Assembly (NCBI RefSeq): GCF_002646595.1 | Contig: NZ_PDUD01000019.1 | Location: 235,128 to 299,127 of the forward strand | DNA from: Flavilitoribacter nigricans DSM 23189 = NBRC 102662 | GTDB taxonomy: Bacteria > Bacteroidota > Bacteroidia > Chitinophagales > Saprospiraceae | Direction: 5' to 3' | Length of the DNA: 64,000 bases | Part shown: positions 34,191 through 43,556 of the stretch, piece after piece | Position numbering within the stretch: position 1 is the stretch's first letter | Layout of the letters: every line of letters begins with the position of its first letter | Position numbers and translations under genes: made by a program | The notes under the pieces: generated by a model | Seen by the model: only the letters and a program-made list of their open reading frames with translations | Databases searched by the model: none | Told to the model about the DNA's origin: nothing

Positions 34191-37100
34191 TAGAACCCAA
34201 CATTTGCTCCCAGCGTCAGAATACGCGAGGGCGTGAAACGGTTCTGTGTGGTACCGTTGAAGTTCTGATTAACGTCCATACCTTTCCGGGCCGTTTTCAG
34301 GAACAGGTTCTCGCCGTTGGCGAAGATGCGCAGGTGACGCAGTCCCAGATTGTTGATCACACCCTGCGGCAGATCGTAGGACAGATTCAACTGACGCAGT
34401 GCGATGTAGCTGGAGCTCACCAGCCAGCGATCGGAAGCGCCGTTGAAGTTGTTCGACTGGCTATCGTCCAGACGGGGTACATCCGTGATATCTCCCGGCT
34501 GCTGCCAGCGGTTCAGGATCTCCGTGCTCAGGGCACCACCGTAGTTGTTGACTGACATCAGACCGGCAAAGTTGCTGTCGTAAGTCTGTCCGCCCAACTG
34601 GTAAGTGAACAGGAAGCCCAGACGGAAATCTCCAACGGTAAAGGTATTCTGGAAGCTACCGAACAGATCGGGAATAGCGGTACCTACGAAGTCGAATTTA
34701 GCATCATTGATATTCGTCGTTACCAGCGTACCGTCAATTTCGCGCACATTCACATCATCGCGATCGGCATCATCGGCCAGAACATACAGTGACGCTCCAT
34801 CCGCCGGATCCACGCCGTACCAGTCTCTCAGCCAGTAGTCATAGATAGAACCGCCAACCACCAGTTTCTTGGTACCGTTGATGATCTCTTCCTGCGGCAA
34901 TTCCGTAAATTCATTCTTAATGGTAGAAGCGTTGGCATCCAGGCGCCAGGAGAAATTCCGGCTGCGGATGACATCCACACCCAAATTGACCTCTATACCG
35001 CGGTTGAACATCGAACCGATATTGGCATTAAAGGCATCCAGTCCGGAAGACAGCGGTAGCGGTACTTCGAACAGGAGGTTATCCGTAATCCGGTTGTAGT
35101 ACTCAATGCTACCGTCTACTCGATAATCAAACAGGGCAAATTCCACGGCTACGTCCGCCTGGGCGTTCGATTCCCATTCGAGCGTGGTGGATCCCAGAGT
35201 GCTCAGCAGAATACCCGGTTCCAGGTCGTTGTTGAACCCAAGGCTGAAGAGCGGCTGGCTGGCAAAAAAGCTCAGGGCCGTATTGTCGAGGTTGGAGTCG
35301 TTACCCACTTCCCCGTAAGAGGCTCTCAGTTTCAGCAAGTCGATCCAGCCGGCAGACTGAATGAAAGCCTCCTGATCCAAACGCCAGGCACCACCGACGG
35401 ACCAGAAGTTACCCCAACGTACATCCTCGTAGAAACGGGAAGATCCGTCGCGACGGAAAGAGCCGGAAATAAAGTATTTATCGTCATAATCGTATTCGAT
35501 CCGTCCCAGGTAACCTTCCGTGCTGTATTTCCGGGTATTGGAAGACAGGTTGGAGGTTTGGGTGAAGTTGATCAGTTCGGTGTTTCCGTCGGCGATGATG
35601 CCTAAGCGGAAGCCGGTGAGGAAATTGCGCTCGTATTCAAAGCTTTCGTGACCGGCCAGAATGCCGATGCTGTGCTGACCGAAGTCCTTGTTATAATTCA
35701 GCAACTGGTTGTAGGTTACCGAAGAGATCGTGATAGCGTCCCGGCCGGCACGACCAGCGGGTGCACCGTCACCCACGATGGGGTTATCGAAATCTTCATT
35801 GCTGAAGAAACGGCGATCCAGACTGGCATTGGCCGTAAACTTAAATCCGTCCAGGAAGAACAGATCAACGTAGGCTCTGGCTCCCAGCGAGGTATTGCGG
35901 TTGTTGTCCACATTCAGGATGGTTTCCTGGATAACGTGGCGGCCGTTGGTATTACCCACGCGGTTCACACCCAGATCGTAGATGCGATTACCCGCATCGT
36001 CCAGCAGGAACTCACCCGTGACGGGATCGTGTTCGTACACCGGATAGATCGGTGCAATACGACGGGTAGAGAAGAACGGATTGACAAATGAGGTACTACC
36101 ACCGTCGGCGGCCTGATTGGAAACCGAAGAGCTACCCGACAGGTTAAAACCCGTGCTGATCCAGTCGCGGGGAGAAGTATTCACATTCACCCGGCCGGAG
36201 ATCCGCTGGAAATCGGAATTCAGGATCCAGCCCTTGTCGTCCAGGTATCCCACGGAAGCGAAATAGTTCGTTTTATCGGTTGCTCCCTGGTAAGAAAGAT
36301 CCACCGTACTGCGGGCACTGGAGCGGGTCAGTTCTTCCTGCCAGTCCAGATCATCCGGATACAGCAAGCGAGCGGATGGGTTCAATTGCCCATCCGTACC
36401 GACAATCTGATCGTTGCCTACGTTGAAAGGGTTGGTACCCAGTTCGTCGAAGATCCCGGCGGTTGCCATTTGATTGGCCTCATCGAGCGGCGTATCACCG
36501 GAGATCGCCAGGCTGTTGCGATAACCCTCCCACATCAGAGGATAGTACTGCTCGGCGTTGACCCGTTCGTATTCGGGAATAGCGCGACCGGTAACGCCCT
36601 GACTGACATTCAGGGTAAACTTATCGTTGCCCTTGGAACCCTGCTTGGTCGTGATCAGCACCACCCCGTTGGCAGCTTTGCTACCGTACAGCGCCGTGGA
36701 AGCGGCATCCTTCAGTACCGTAATACTTTCCACGTCATTCGGGTTGATGCTAGATAAAGCACCGGAAAAAATAATCCCGTCCACTACATAAAGCGGAGCG
36801 CTGGAGGCATTTACCGAGCCAAATCCGCGCACCCGGATGGGCGAACTGGATCCCGGCTGGCCGTTACCCGGAGCGTACTGAATACCGGCGGCACCTTCGA
36901 TGGCGGAACTGATGTTGGTCAGCGCCCGGCCTTCCAGAGATTCCGCATTGATCTGCGTGGCGGAACCGGTAAAAGCTCCTTTTTTGGAAGTACCGTAGGC
37001 CACTACGAGTACCTCATTTAACAAATTGGAGCCGGCCAGAGTTACGTCGATCGTAGTCTGGTTGCCCACGGTGATCCGCTGCTCTTCCATACCCGTGTAG

Positions 37101-37321
37101 GAAAAAAGCAGCACATCTTCCGGACTAGCCTGAATGGTATAGCGACCATCCAGATCGGTCACCCCGCCGGTGGTCGTTCCTTCCACCAGAACCGTGGCGC
37201 CGATGAGCGGTTCACCATCTCCGGTAACGGTACCGGAAATAGTCCGTTGCGCTTCCACAGAGTAGGCCGTCAGCAAAAACAGCATCAGGAAACTCCATGA
37301 AAATCGTTGCAAAAACTTCAT
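34190..37321 (-). CDS. SusC/RagA-family TonB-linked outer-membrane transporter
   Basis: I start at the ATG at 37321 (MKFLQRFSWSFLMLFLLTAYSVEAQ), a proper signal peptide; the upstream 39 codons carry no domain. The 1043-aa protein has a carboxypeptidase-regulatory-like domain (TISGTVTGDGEPLIGATV), then the SusC plug (EVLVVAYGTSKKGAFTGSATQI, VDGIIFSGALSSINPNDVES, TVLKDAASTALYGSKAANG) and a 22-strand barrel ending TPSRILTLGANVGF. Together with the SusD lipoprotein it should import oligosaccharide or peptide using TonB energy. The 660 bases upstream hold no anti-sigma or sigma gene, unlike many SusC loci. Confidence 0.95.
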   Translation of the reverse strand: MKFLQRFSWSFLMLFLLTAYSVEAQRTISGTVTGDGEPLIGATVLVEGTTTGGVTDLDGRYTIQASPEDVLLFSYTGMEEQRITVGNQTTIDVTLAGSNLLNEVLVVAYGTSKKGAFTGSATQINAESLEGRALTNISSAIEGAAGIQYAPGNGQPGSSSPIRVRGFGSVNASSAPLYVVDGIIFSGALSSINPNDVESITVLKDAASTALYGSKAANGVVLITTKQGSKGNDKFTLNVSQGVTGRAIPEYERVNAEQYYPLMWEGYRNSLAISGDTPLDEANQMATAGIFDELGTNPFNVGNDQIVGTDGQLNPSARLLYPDDLDWQEELTRSSARSTVDLSYQGATDKTNYFASVGYLDDKGWILNSDFQRISGRVNVNTSPRDWISTGFNLSGSSSVSNQAADGGSTSFVNPFFSTRRIAPIYPVYEHDPVTGEFLLDDAGNRIYDLGVNRVGNTNGRHVIQETILNVDNNRNTSLGARAYVDLFFLDGFKFTANASLDRRFFSNEDFDNPIVGDGAPAGRAGRDAITISSVTYNQLLNYNKDFGQHSIGILAGHESFEYERNFLTGFRLGIIADGNTELINFTQTSNLSSNTRKYSTEGYLGRIEYDYDDKYFISGSFRRDGSSRFYEDVRWGNFWSVGGAWRLDQEAFIQSAGWIDLLKLRASYGEVGNDSNLDNTALSFFASQPLFSLGFNNDLEPGILLSTLGSTTLEWESNAQADVAVEFALFDYRVDGSIEYYNRITDNLLFEVPLPLSSGLDAFNANIGSMFNRGIEVNLGVDVIRSRNFSWRLDANASTIKNEFTELPQEEIINGTKKLVVGGSIYDYWLRDWYGVDPADGASLYVLADDADRDDVNVREIDGTLVTTNINDAKFDFVGTAIPDLFGSFQNTFTVGDFRLGFLFTYQLGGQTYDSNFAGLMSVNNYGGALSTEILNRWQQPGDITDVPRLDDSQSNNFNGASDRWLVSSSYIALRQLNLSYDLPQGVINNLGLRHLRIFANGENLFLKTARKGMDVNQNFNGTTQNRFTPSRILTLGANVGF

Positions 37322-37367
37322 ACTAACAGTATTTGAGTGATAAAATGAATAAACATGCCAGCTCAAC

Positions 37368-37476
37368 CCGGTAGCATTACCGGATTGCAGTAAAGCGTCA
37401 AAGTGACGATACCATCGGAAGTCGGGGCGTTCGGACACAGGGCTACCTGGATCCGCGGACCTGAAATAGTGGTCCG
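37368..37476 (-). promoter_or_regulatory. three palindromes upstream of the SusC gene
   Basis: In the 660-base gene-free stretch 37322-37980 the SusC-proximal part carries CCGGTA-gcat-TACCGG (37368-37383), CGTCA-aag-TGACG (37396-37408) and CGGACC-tgaaatagt-GGTCCG (37456-37476). They could be operators or 5' UTR hairpins. No clear TAnnTTTG box was found nearby on the minus strand. I see nothing convincing in the remaining part, 37480-37980; small frames there have no recognisable domain. Confidence 0.4.
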
Positions 37477-37980
37477 GAATCTTTCATAGCTAAACCCGGT
37501 CATCCTGGTCACCTGCGACCAATGGATTTTCCGTAAAATGTTGTTAACCAACGGATATACCTATCCCACCTCTGCTCCGAAACGGGCAAAAGAAGGAAAT
37601 GCAATCCACTGGATCACCTGACAATGATGTAAATAAACACTGAGGAACTACCGGACGGACACTATAGTGCGTCTATCCGAATGTTAAGTTTGATAGGCAA
37701 AAAATAATGATGGCTTAGGGGTAATTTTTCAGTACTAATCCTATGATGATAATGTATATCTCGAAACGTAAGCCACGTTCCGTTCTAGGGGGCACAAAAT
37801 AGGGAAATATGATAGCAAAACTTTTAAATTTTTCTCTTTGGTAAGGGGGGAGACAATTAATCGGGTTCGAGGGATTAATGGTGAACAATGTAGAAGATGC
37901 TGCCAATTTTTTCCGCCCACGTTTCTGTGTTGAATGGTTTATCGCCATAAGATTCTAAACGTCCGCAGTATTAGCATATA

Positions 37981-38502
37981 TCATCTCCATATCACTTTTA
38001 TGGGATATTCCATCCACGAAAAGCTGACCGGACTGATGGAAAAAGGTTTGTAATCCAGCAAAACATCAAACGGGCGTTGTTCTACTTTCAACTCCCAGTA
38101 TTTTTCCTTACGCATTAATTTACCTTCCCGCCAAAGCCAGGATTCCCGAAAACCCTCAGCAGAACTGTTCTTGATCAGTTCCCAATGGCTGATGATCGCC
38201 TGGAGCATTTGTTCGGAGATTTCCTTCTCCGACTCCGAGGGAGTAAATGCTTCACTTATTATCGTTTCTACAGGTATTCCGCACAATATTTTATTCAAAA
38301 CCAAATCTTCCTCCTTCTGCCGATTTTCGCCAACTACCACGTATTGAAGTAATTGAGCCGCTCTCTCGGCAGCATCCTGCGATTTGAAACCACTATCCTC
38401 CGTCAGGCCACAGCGGTCAAAAAAAGAAGAGAGGTAGGCATTTAAAATCACCAAACCGGCATTTTGAATATAGATCTCTTCACTAATCATTTCTTCCTGC
38501 AT
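37981..38502 (-). CDS. contractile injection system tape-measure C-terminal domain, stand-alone
   Basis: The 173-aa protein matches by eye the conserved C-terminal domain of eCIS tape-measure proteins. The blocks are EIYIQNAGLVILNAYLSSFF, AAQLLQYVVVG, LVLNKILCGIP, HWELIKNSSAEGFRESWLW, REGKL, and FDVLLDYKPFSIS, ending FSWMEYPIKVIWR. In complete systems this domain sits at the end of a much longer protein that sets tube length. Here the protein starts right at the domain and the 168 bases before it are non-coding, so it is either a truncated remnant or a short variant. It is last of three phage-tail-like genes in one direction. Confidence in the family is moderate to good; activity is unknown. 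Confidence 0.72.
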   Translation of the reverse strand: MQEEMISEEIYIQNAGLVILNAYLSSFFDRCGLTEDSGFKSQDAAERAAQLLQYVVVGENRQKEEDLVLNKILCGIPVETIISEAFTPSESEKEISEQMLQAIISHWELIKNSSAEGFRESWLWREGKLMRKEKYWELKVEQRPFDVLLDYKPFSISPVSFSWMEYPIKVIWR

Positions 38503-38670
38503 CTTGCTTATGTTTTAAATATTCCGGAGGGGGGCCACTGTCGCTGTATTTCGTAATTCATTCATCTCGAACCTCCACCAAAAAAACGAACCTATCATCG
38601 ATCTAATCCACCGTATATCGATGGCTATACGTATCAGGATCCAGTATTATCCGGCATCCAATCTGGGTGC

Positions 38671-39135
38671 TCAGCTATTCTTTTTGGTCTCAAAATAATT
38701 ATAAGCGAATTCGATGCTTTCTACCGCGTAGGCATTTTCCATAGATTTGAATTCCGATACACTCCACTTAACCGGATAGGCATCTTGGAAGACCCAGGAA
38801 ATGAGGATATTTTGTTTGTCATCCAATAAGGCTACGGTGATCGTCTTCGTCTGGATCGGTTCGGCCAGTCCCTGGTTCAGGGTCTGGTCACACCAGGTGA
38901 AAAGAGGGGAGTTTTTGGGAATTACCCCTCTTTTCAATACCAGGTTACTGTATTTGGTCTTCCCCGGCAGGCGGTACTTAAACCGGTTCTCTCCTTCGGA
39001 GCCCATTTCTTCCGTGTTCATATCCACGTTGATACCCGATGCCTCCTGGAAGGCAGCATCTGATGGTTCGCTGCTTCCCGAAAATGAAAGACTAAAACTG
39101 AAGGATACAGGAGGATAAGCAGCAGGGTCTGCCAT
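38671..39135 (-). CDS. contractile-tail inner tube protein (T4 gp19 / eCIS tube-like)
   Basis: The 154-aa protein opens PPVSFSFSLSFSGSSE and has the T4 gp19-family pattern. This includes FQEASGINVDMNTEEM, RFKYRLPGKTKYSNLVLKRG, FTWCDQTLNQG, and ISWVFQDAYPVKWSVSEF, ending AVESIEFAYNYF. These match the tube proteins of Afp/PVC-type extracellular contractile injection systems, which polymerise as hexameric rings inside the sheath. The usual eCIS locus has two or three tube paralogues; only one is here. It lies between the sheath gene (159 bases upstream) and the tape-measure-like gene (168 bases downstream), all on the minus strand. Confidence 0.85.
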   Translation of the reverse strand: MADPAAYPPVSFSFSLSFSGSSEPSDAAFQEASGINVDMNTEEMGSEGENRFKYRLPGKTKYSNLVLKRGVIPKNSPLFTWCDQTLNQGLAEPIQTKTITVALLDDKQNILISWVFQDAYPVKWSVSEFKSMENAYAVESIEFAYNYFETKKNS

Positions 39136-39294
39136 AACTTGCCAAATTTTAATTAGTGAAATTAGTAAGTAGTTTTAATCGTCAGCTCTATATGGGCCAT
39201 GATTTCAGATCAGTGGCAGGTATCATTTATGGCCAGGTATTTTTCAGGGACCAGATAACCGCTACCTAATACTTTTCATCCAGCAGTCTGATGG

Positions 39295-40866
39295 TTATGA
39301 TTTTGCCAACTCCTGTTCCACCGTCACTACGATGAATTCTGCGGGATGGGAGACCGCCAGCAACACGGAAACCCGGATCATGCCATCCAAAATATCCTGC
39401 GCGGTCATAGTTGTACCTAAGCCTACCCGCACGGAAAAAGCGTCCCCTGGTTGAGCTCCCTGCAGTGCTCCTTCCTTCCATATATTGGTGAGAAAGTTTT
39501 CCAGCATACTCTGGATGGAAGTCCAGGTATTTTGGGTATTCGGAGCGAATACGAAGCTACGGAGCGCCAGTTTAATGGATTGCTCGATCATGGTGGCGGT
39601 ACGGCGTACGTTGACGTAACGCCAGTCCTGGCTATTGCCATCCAGGGTACGTGCGCCCCAAACAAGCACGCCCAGACCGGGGAAAAACCGGATCGCATTA
39701 ACGGATTTTCCGGAAACCGCATCCACATTAAGTCCCTGCTGGTCCTGGTCGTTCAGCCTGATCGTGATGTCGGACACCCCGATGGGCGTTACATTAGCCG
39801 GTGCCTTCCATACGCCCTGGGTGTTGTCGACCAGCGAATAGACGCCGGCCATGACGCCACTGGGTGGTAGCGTATTGATCTTTTCCTGAATGATCGAGAG
39901 GATTTGCTTATAGGTTGCACTGGCCACCGCCAGCGCTGCACTATTCTGGCTTACTGTTTGTTCGTTGCCTTTGGCGATGCTATCCAGGATCTTCTTGGCA
40001 TTGGGATTAGGAGCAGCCGGAGGATTGAGAATGGGGTCTAAAACGCTGACATCACCACCGTTTATATTCTGGTAGGTGACCTCATCGATGGGAACAGCCG
40101 TAGTTTTGAGATAGGGATAATAGGCCACCCCGTATTTAAGGGAATTGTTTCCAGTACTGTTCCGAAAGTTCTCAATATCTTTTGTCCACCCGATGGGATC
40201 CGGTTCCCGGCCGCCGATCACATCGAAAATAGCCACGGCGGTTTGCATGCTTCCACACTGGACCAGGCTCTGCTCCATCAGGCTGCCGTTTTCCGCTAGT
40301 CCGAGCAGTGTGGCTTCGGGAAAAATGTACATGGTTACCTCCGGAACCTTCTTGAGCATATCCAGACCTCTTATCAGATCGGACAACCGCACATTGGGGT
40401 TGATGATCTGGCTTCCGGGATCAATGGGAGCACCGCTGGCCGGCCCGTAGGTACCAACGGAAACGATATACGCCTGACTGCCGCCATTCTGGAAGAATAG
40501 CTTGATCATGTTGTACAAATAGTAGATCGTATTCGGATCCGGCTCGATCGTGTAGATATCTCCGTTGAAGTGGTAAAAATTCCCTTTCTCGGGTGCTTTC
40601 TTTTGTTTGGTAAGATAATAGGAAGGACTGTACTGCGCTGGTGCTTTTTTCGTAACCGGCTCGGCGGGATAGGCAAAATAATCCATGAATTCAGCCATCG
40701 AGTTGATCGCTACCGGCTTGAATAAATAAGATTTCCCTTCGTACTCCGCCTGCGGGGTATAGCCGATGAAAGCCGGGACTGCCGTCGCTACCTGCACCAC
40801 CGAATTGGGAAAGGCATTTACTTCTTCAATATATACTCCGGGTTGCTGAACAGGTTGATTACTCAT
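39295..40866 (-). CDS. contractile-tail sheath protein (eCIS/phage tail sheath)
   Basis: The 523-aa protein starts with the sheath opening VQQPGVYIEEVNAFPNSVVQ and FIGYTPQAEYEG. A variable middle domain follows. The conserved sheath C-terminus is present: NAIRFFPGLGVLVWGARTL, WRYVNVRRTATMIEQSIKLA, VFAPNTQNTWTSIQ, and LLAVSHPAEFIVVTVEQEL at the end. Such proteins form the contractile outer cylinder of myophage tails and of extracellular contractile injection systems. It leads a three-gene cassette with tube and tape-measure-like genes. Baseplate, spike, LysM, AAA+ ATPase and fibre genes are absent from the window. The protein is full length with no frameshift. Confidence 0.93.
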   Translation of the reverse strand: MSNQPVQQPGVYIEEVNAFPNSVVQVATAVPAFIGYTPQAEYEGKSYLFKPVAINSMAEFMDYFAYPAEPVTKKAPAQYSPSYYLTKQKKAPEKGNFYHFNGDIYTIEPDPNTIYYLYNMIKLFFQNGGSQAYIVSVGTYGPASGAPIDPGSQIINPNVRLSDLIRGLDMLKKVPEVTMYIFPEATLLGLAENGSLMEQSLVQCGSMQTAVAIFDVIGGREPDPIGWTKDIENFRNSTGNNSLKYGVAYYPYLKTTAVPIDEVTYQNINGGDVSVLDPILNPPAAPNPNAKKILDSIAKGNEQTVSQNSAALAVASATYKQILSIIQEKINTLPPSGVMAGVYSLVDNTQGVWKAPANVTPIGVSDITIRLNDQDQQGLNVDAVSGKSVNAIRFFPGLGVLVWGARTLDGNSQDWRYVNVRRTATMIEQSIKLALRSFVFAPNTQNTWTSIQSMLENFLTNIWKEGALQGAQPGDAFSVRVGLGTTMTAQDILDGMIRVSVLLAVSHPAEFIVVTVEQELAKS

Positions 40867-40992
40867 CTTGGTTTAGTTTTGGAAGAGAGAAATTTCAGGC
40901 ATGCCCTACCCCACCGATCCTATTTCAGTTTTTTGTCCAATCCCTGATCCTGGACTTTTAGGCTATTTTCCGAAGCGTAAATGCGGAGTTGA

Positions 40993-42096
40993 TCAGATCA
41001 ACTCTTCCAAAGCCCCCACCAGCATATTCACATGATTTTTGGTGCAACTCTCGCCCATAATGCCGATCCGCCAGATCTTACCGGCGAAAGCACCGAGGCC
41101 GCCACCCACTTCGATATTGTAATCGTCCAGCAGTTGCCGGCGCAATTTGGCTTCGTCCAGTCCTTCGGGCAGGAATACGGAATTCAGGTTTGGCAGGCGA
41201 TGCGCTTCGTCCACCAGATAGCGGAAGCCTAGGTTCTCCAGTTTGCCGCGCAGGTAGAGGTGCACTTCCCGGTGGCGGGCCCACCGCTTTTCGAGTCCTT
41301 CTTCCAGTACCAGGCTCAGGGCCTGGTGGATGGCGTAAACGGAAGATACCGGTGCCGTATGGTGGTAGGCCCTTTTCGCTCCCGCCCAGTAGTTCTTGAC
41401 CATACTCAGATCCAGGAACCAGCTCTGTACTTTGGTCTTACGGTTTTCCAGCGTTTTAACGGCAGCATCCGAAAAGGTGACCGGCGACAGTCCCGGAGGG
41501 GCGCTCAGACACTTTTGGGTGCCGGAATAGAGGGCATCGATCTTCCACTCGTCCACTTTCAGGGGGACCCCGCAGTAGGACGTGACGGCATCAACCACCA
41601 GCAGTGCGCCGGCGTCGTGCACCATTTCGCTGATCTCCTCCATGGGTTGCAGCGCACCGGTAGATGTTTCGGCGTGTACCAGGGCTACCAGCTTCGGAGC
41701 GGGGCACTTATCCAGGGCCTTTTTCAGATCCGCCGGTTCGATGATCTGCCCCCATTCTACTTCTACTTTGTGAACAGTAGCGCCGCAGCGATCGGCAATA
41801 TCGGCCATCCGACCGCCAAAAACCCCATTTATACAGATGATACATTCATCACCCGGTTCCAGCAGGTTGACCAGGCAGGTCTCCATGCCGGCGCTTCCCG
41901 GAGCCGAAACGACGAAAGTGAGGTGATTCTCGGTAAGCAGCGTCTGCTGCGTCATGGCTTTCACTTCATCCATCATCCGGACAAATTCGGGATCCAGGTG
42001 CCCCATCAGTGGGGCGGCCATGGCGCGTAGTACCCGGGGATGGGCGTCGGAAGGGCCGGGGCCCATGAGGATTCTGGCGGTAGGATTAAAATTCAT
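40993..42096 (-). CDS. class V PLP aminotransferase (alanine-glyoxylate/serine-pyruvate type)
   Basis: The 367-aa enzyme opens MGPGPSDAHPRVLRAMAAPL, a hallmark of the AGXT branch. It has PGSAGMETCLVNLLEPGD, VHAETSTGALQPMEEI, VDAVTSYCGVPLKVDEW (PLP Asp) and SGTQKCLSAPPGLSP with the PLP Schiff-base Lys. Near the C-terminus is GAFAGKIWRIGIMGES. Members transfer an amino group from alanine or serine to glyoxylate or pyruvate in the cytoplasm. A glycolate/D-lactate-oxidase-like fusion lies two genes upstream on the same strand, which fits a glyoxylate-to-glycine step (inference). Confidence 0.9.
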   Translation of the reverse strand: MNFNPTARILMGPGPSDAHPRVLRAMAAPLMGHLDPEFVRMMDEVKAMTQQTLLTENHLTFVVSAPGSAGMETCLVNLLEPGDECIICINGVFGGRMADIADRCGATVHKVEVEWGQIIEPADLKKALDKCPAPKLVALVHAETSTGALQPMEEISEMVHDAGALLVVDAVTSYCGVPLKVDEWKIDALYSGTQKCLSAPPGLSPVTFSDAAVKTLENRKTKVQSWFLDLSMVKNYWAGAKRAYHHTAPVSSVYAIHQALSLVLEEGLEKRWARHREVHLYLRGKLENLGFRYLVDEAHRLPNLNSVFLPEGLDEAKLRRQLLDDYNIEVGGGLGAFAGKIWRIGIMGESCTKNHVNMLVGALEELI

Positions 42097-42154
42097 ATTT
42101 TTTAATGGTCAGCGTTCAAAAATTAAGGTTGTTAATGGCCGGATCACCGGCTAC

Positions 42155-43447
42155 TTAAAAGGCGCGATAGGTTCCCCCCAGCAAGGCATTCGGTTCCGTT
42201 TCCGCGAAAGAGGAGGAAGCATTGTTCCAGTGCAGTTTTTTATTCGGGAAGCGATTCGCGACCACGCCCAGCAGAATTGCTTCCGTCAAACGGGCAGCGT
42301 AGGAGAACGGAGCGCTCGTTTCGGTTTTGCCCATACAGGCATCCACGAACTGGTGATAATGATCAACTTCTTCCAGCTCCGGATACGATACGGATTCGTA
42401 CTTTTTGCCGACGATCAGTTTGGGAAAAGCCCAGTGCGGTAACAGCAGCCGACCTTTTTTGCCGATGAACATGGCGCCCTGTTCCGGCAGCTGATCGCCA
42501 TTGGGCAGTTTCAGATCCCGGTGCATTTTTGGAGCTTCGGGGCCGTCGTACCACACCCACTTCAAGGTATCGGTAGTGTAGGCCGTACCGGGGAATTCGT
42601 AGGTTACGGTATTTTTTTCGGGATGCCCGAATCCGGTTGGTTTCCGACACTTGGTCTTTACCGTTTTGGGTACATCCAGGGCCAGCGCGGTGTAAGGGGT
42701 ATCAAAAATATGAACTCCCATATCGCCCAGCGTTCCGCAGCCGTAGTCCAGCAATTTACGCCACTGTCCCGGATGGTACACCTTGTCTTTGTAATTTCTT
42801 TTTGGAGCAGTACCCAGCCACAAATTCCAGTCCAGGTAATCTGGCACCGGATCGCTGCCTACGGGAGCCGCGCCGTTGTATCCCCAGTTTTTGGGTGACC
42901 AGGCCCGCACGGTATGTACCTTACCGATGATGCCGTCCTGAATTAGTTGTACGGCCGAACGGTATTCTTTGAAAGAGTGGATCTGAATGCCCATTTGGGT
43001 CACCAGTCCTTTTTCCTCCGCCATTTTGCGCACGGCTCTGGCTTCGGTTACGTGGTGCGTGAGCGGTTTCTGGCAGTACACCGGCTTGTCCATTTCCATG
43101 GCCAGCAGGGAAGCCGGCGCGTGGGTGTGATCCGGAGTGGAAACGATCACTGCATCAATATTTTTACCGATCTCGTCAAATAATTTCCGGTAGTCCGCAA
43201 AAGTACTGGCGTGGGCATGCAGTTTTTTCGCATCCGCCAGTCGGTTGGCGTCGACATCACACAATGCGGTTACTTCCACCATGCTGTGGGAGGAAATTGA
43301 TTTCAGATCGGCACCTCCCATTCCCCCGACCCCGATGTGGGCCGTTCTCAATTTGGCGTTCCGGGTACGGGCCCAGACGGCCGACGGCAAAAAGGTAAGG
43401 GAGGCGAAGGAGGCGGTATCCTTTATGAACTTTCTTCTTTTCATCAA
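42155..43447 (-). CDS. Gfo/Idh/MocA-family oxidoreductase with Tat signal
   Basis: The N-terminus MMKRRKFIKDTASFASLTFLPSAVWA contains the twin-arginine pattern RRKFIK and a hydrophobic stretch (quoted across two overlapping parts), so the protein is probably exported folded with its cofactor. A Rossmann domain (TAHIGVGGMGGADLKSISSH, VEVTALCDVDANRLADAK) is followed by the family's VSTPDHTHAPASLLAMEMDK and CQKPLTHHVTEARAVRKMAE with the catalytic Lys. The C-terminal beta-sheet domain has DYGCGTLGDMGVHIFDTP. Tat-exported members are abundant in Bacteroidota glycan loci and probably act on sugars with tightly bound NAD(P). The substrate is unknown. Confidence 0.92.
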   Translation of the reverse strand: MMKRRKFIKDTASFASLTFLPSAVWARTRNAKLRTAHIGVGGMGGADLKSISSHSMVEVTALCDVDANRLADAKKLHAHASTFADYRKLFDEIGKNIDAVIVSTPDHTHAPASLLAMEMDKPVYCQKPLTHHVTEARAVRKMAEEKGLVTQMGIQIHSFKEYRSAVQLIQDGIIGKVHTVRAWSPKNWGYNGAAPVGSDPVPDYLDWNLWLGTAPKRNYKDKVYHPGQWRKLLDYGCGTLGDMGVHIFDTPYTALALDVPKTVKTKCRKPTGFGHPEKNTVTYEFPGTAYTTDTLKWVWYDGPEAPKMHRDLKLPNGDQLPEQGAMFIGKKGRLLLPHWAFPKLIVGKKYESVSYPELEEVDHYHQFVDACMGKTETSAPFSYAARLTEAILLGVVANRFPNKKLHWNNASSSFAETEPNALLGGTYRAF

Positions 43448-43556
43448 AATTGGTTGTTGGTCTGTTTTGTAAGTATTTTATGGTCACCCGGCTAAGATAA
43501 ACAATCTGCTAAAACTTCATCATTGGGTCCGGGTTTACCGGAAAATTGGTTGAAAA

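Noticed and set aside
37715-37948. A 77-codon minus-strand frame upstream of the contractile cassette
   Set aside because: It has no recognisable domain, and its composition (Lys, Ile and Tyr runs at the end) is unlike the neighbouring genes. It lies in an AT-rich gene-free stretch.
37981-40866. A prophage
   Set aside because: Only sheath, tube and a tape-measure-like domain are present; there are no capsid, terminase, integrase, lysis or replication genes and no attachment sites were seen.
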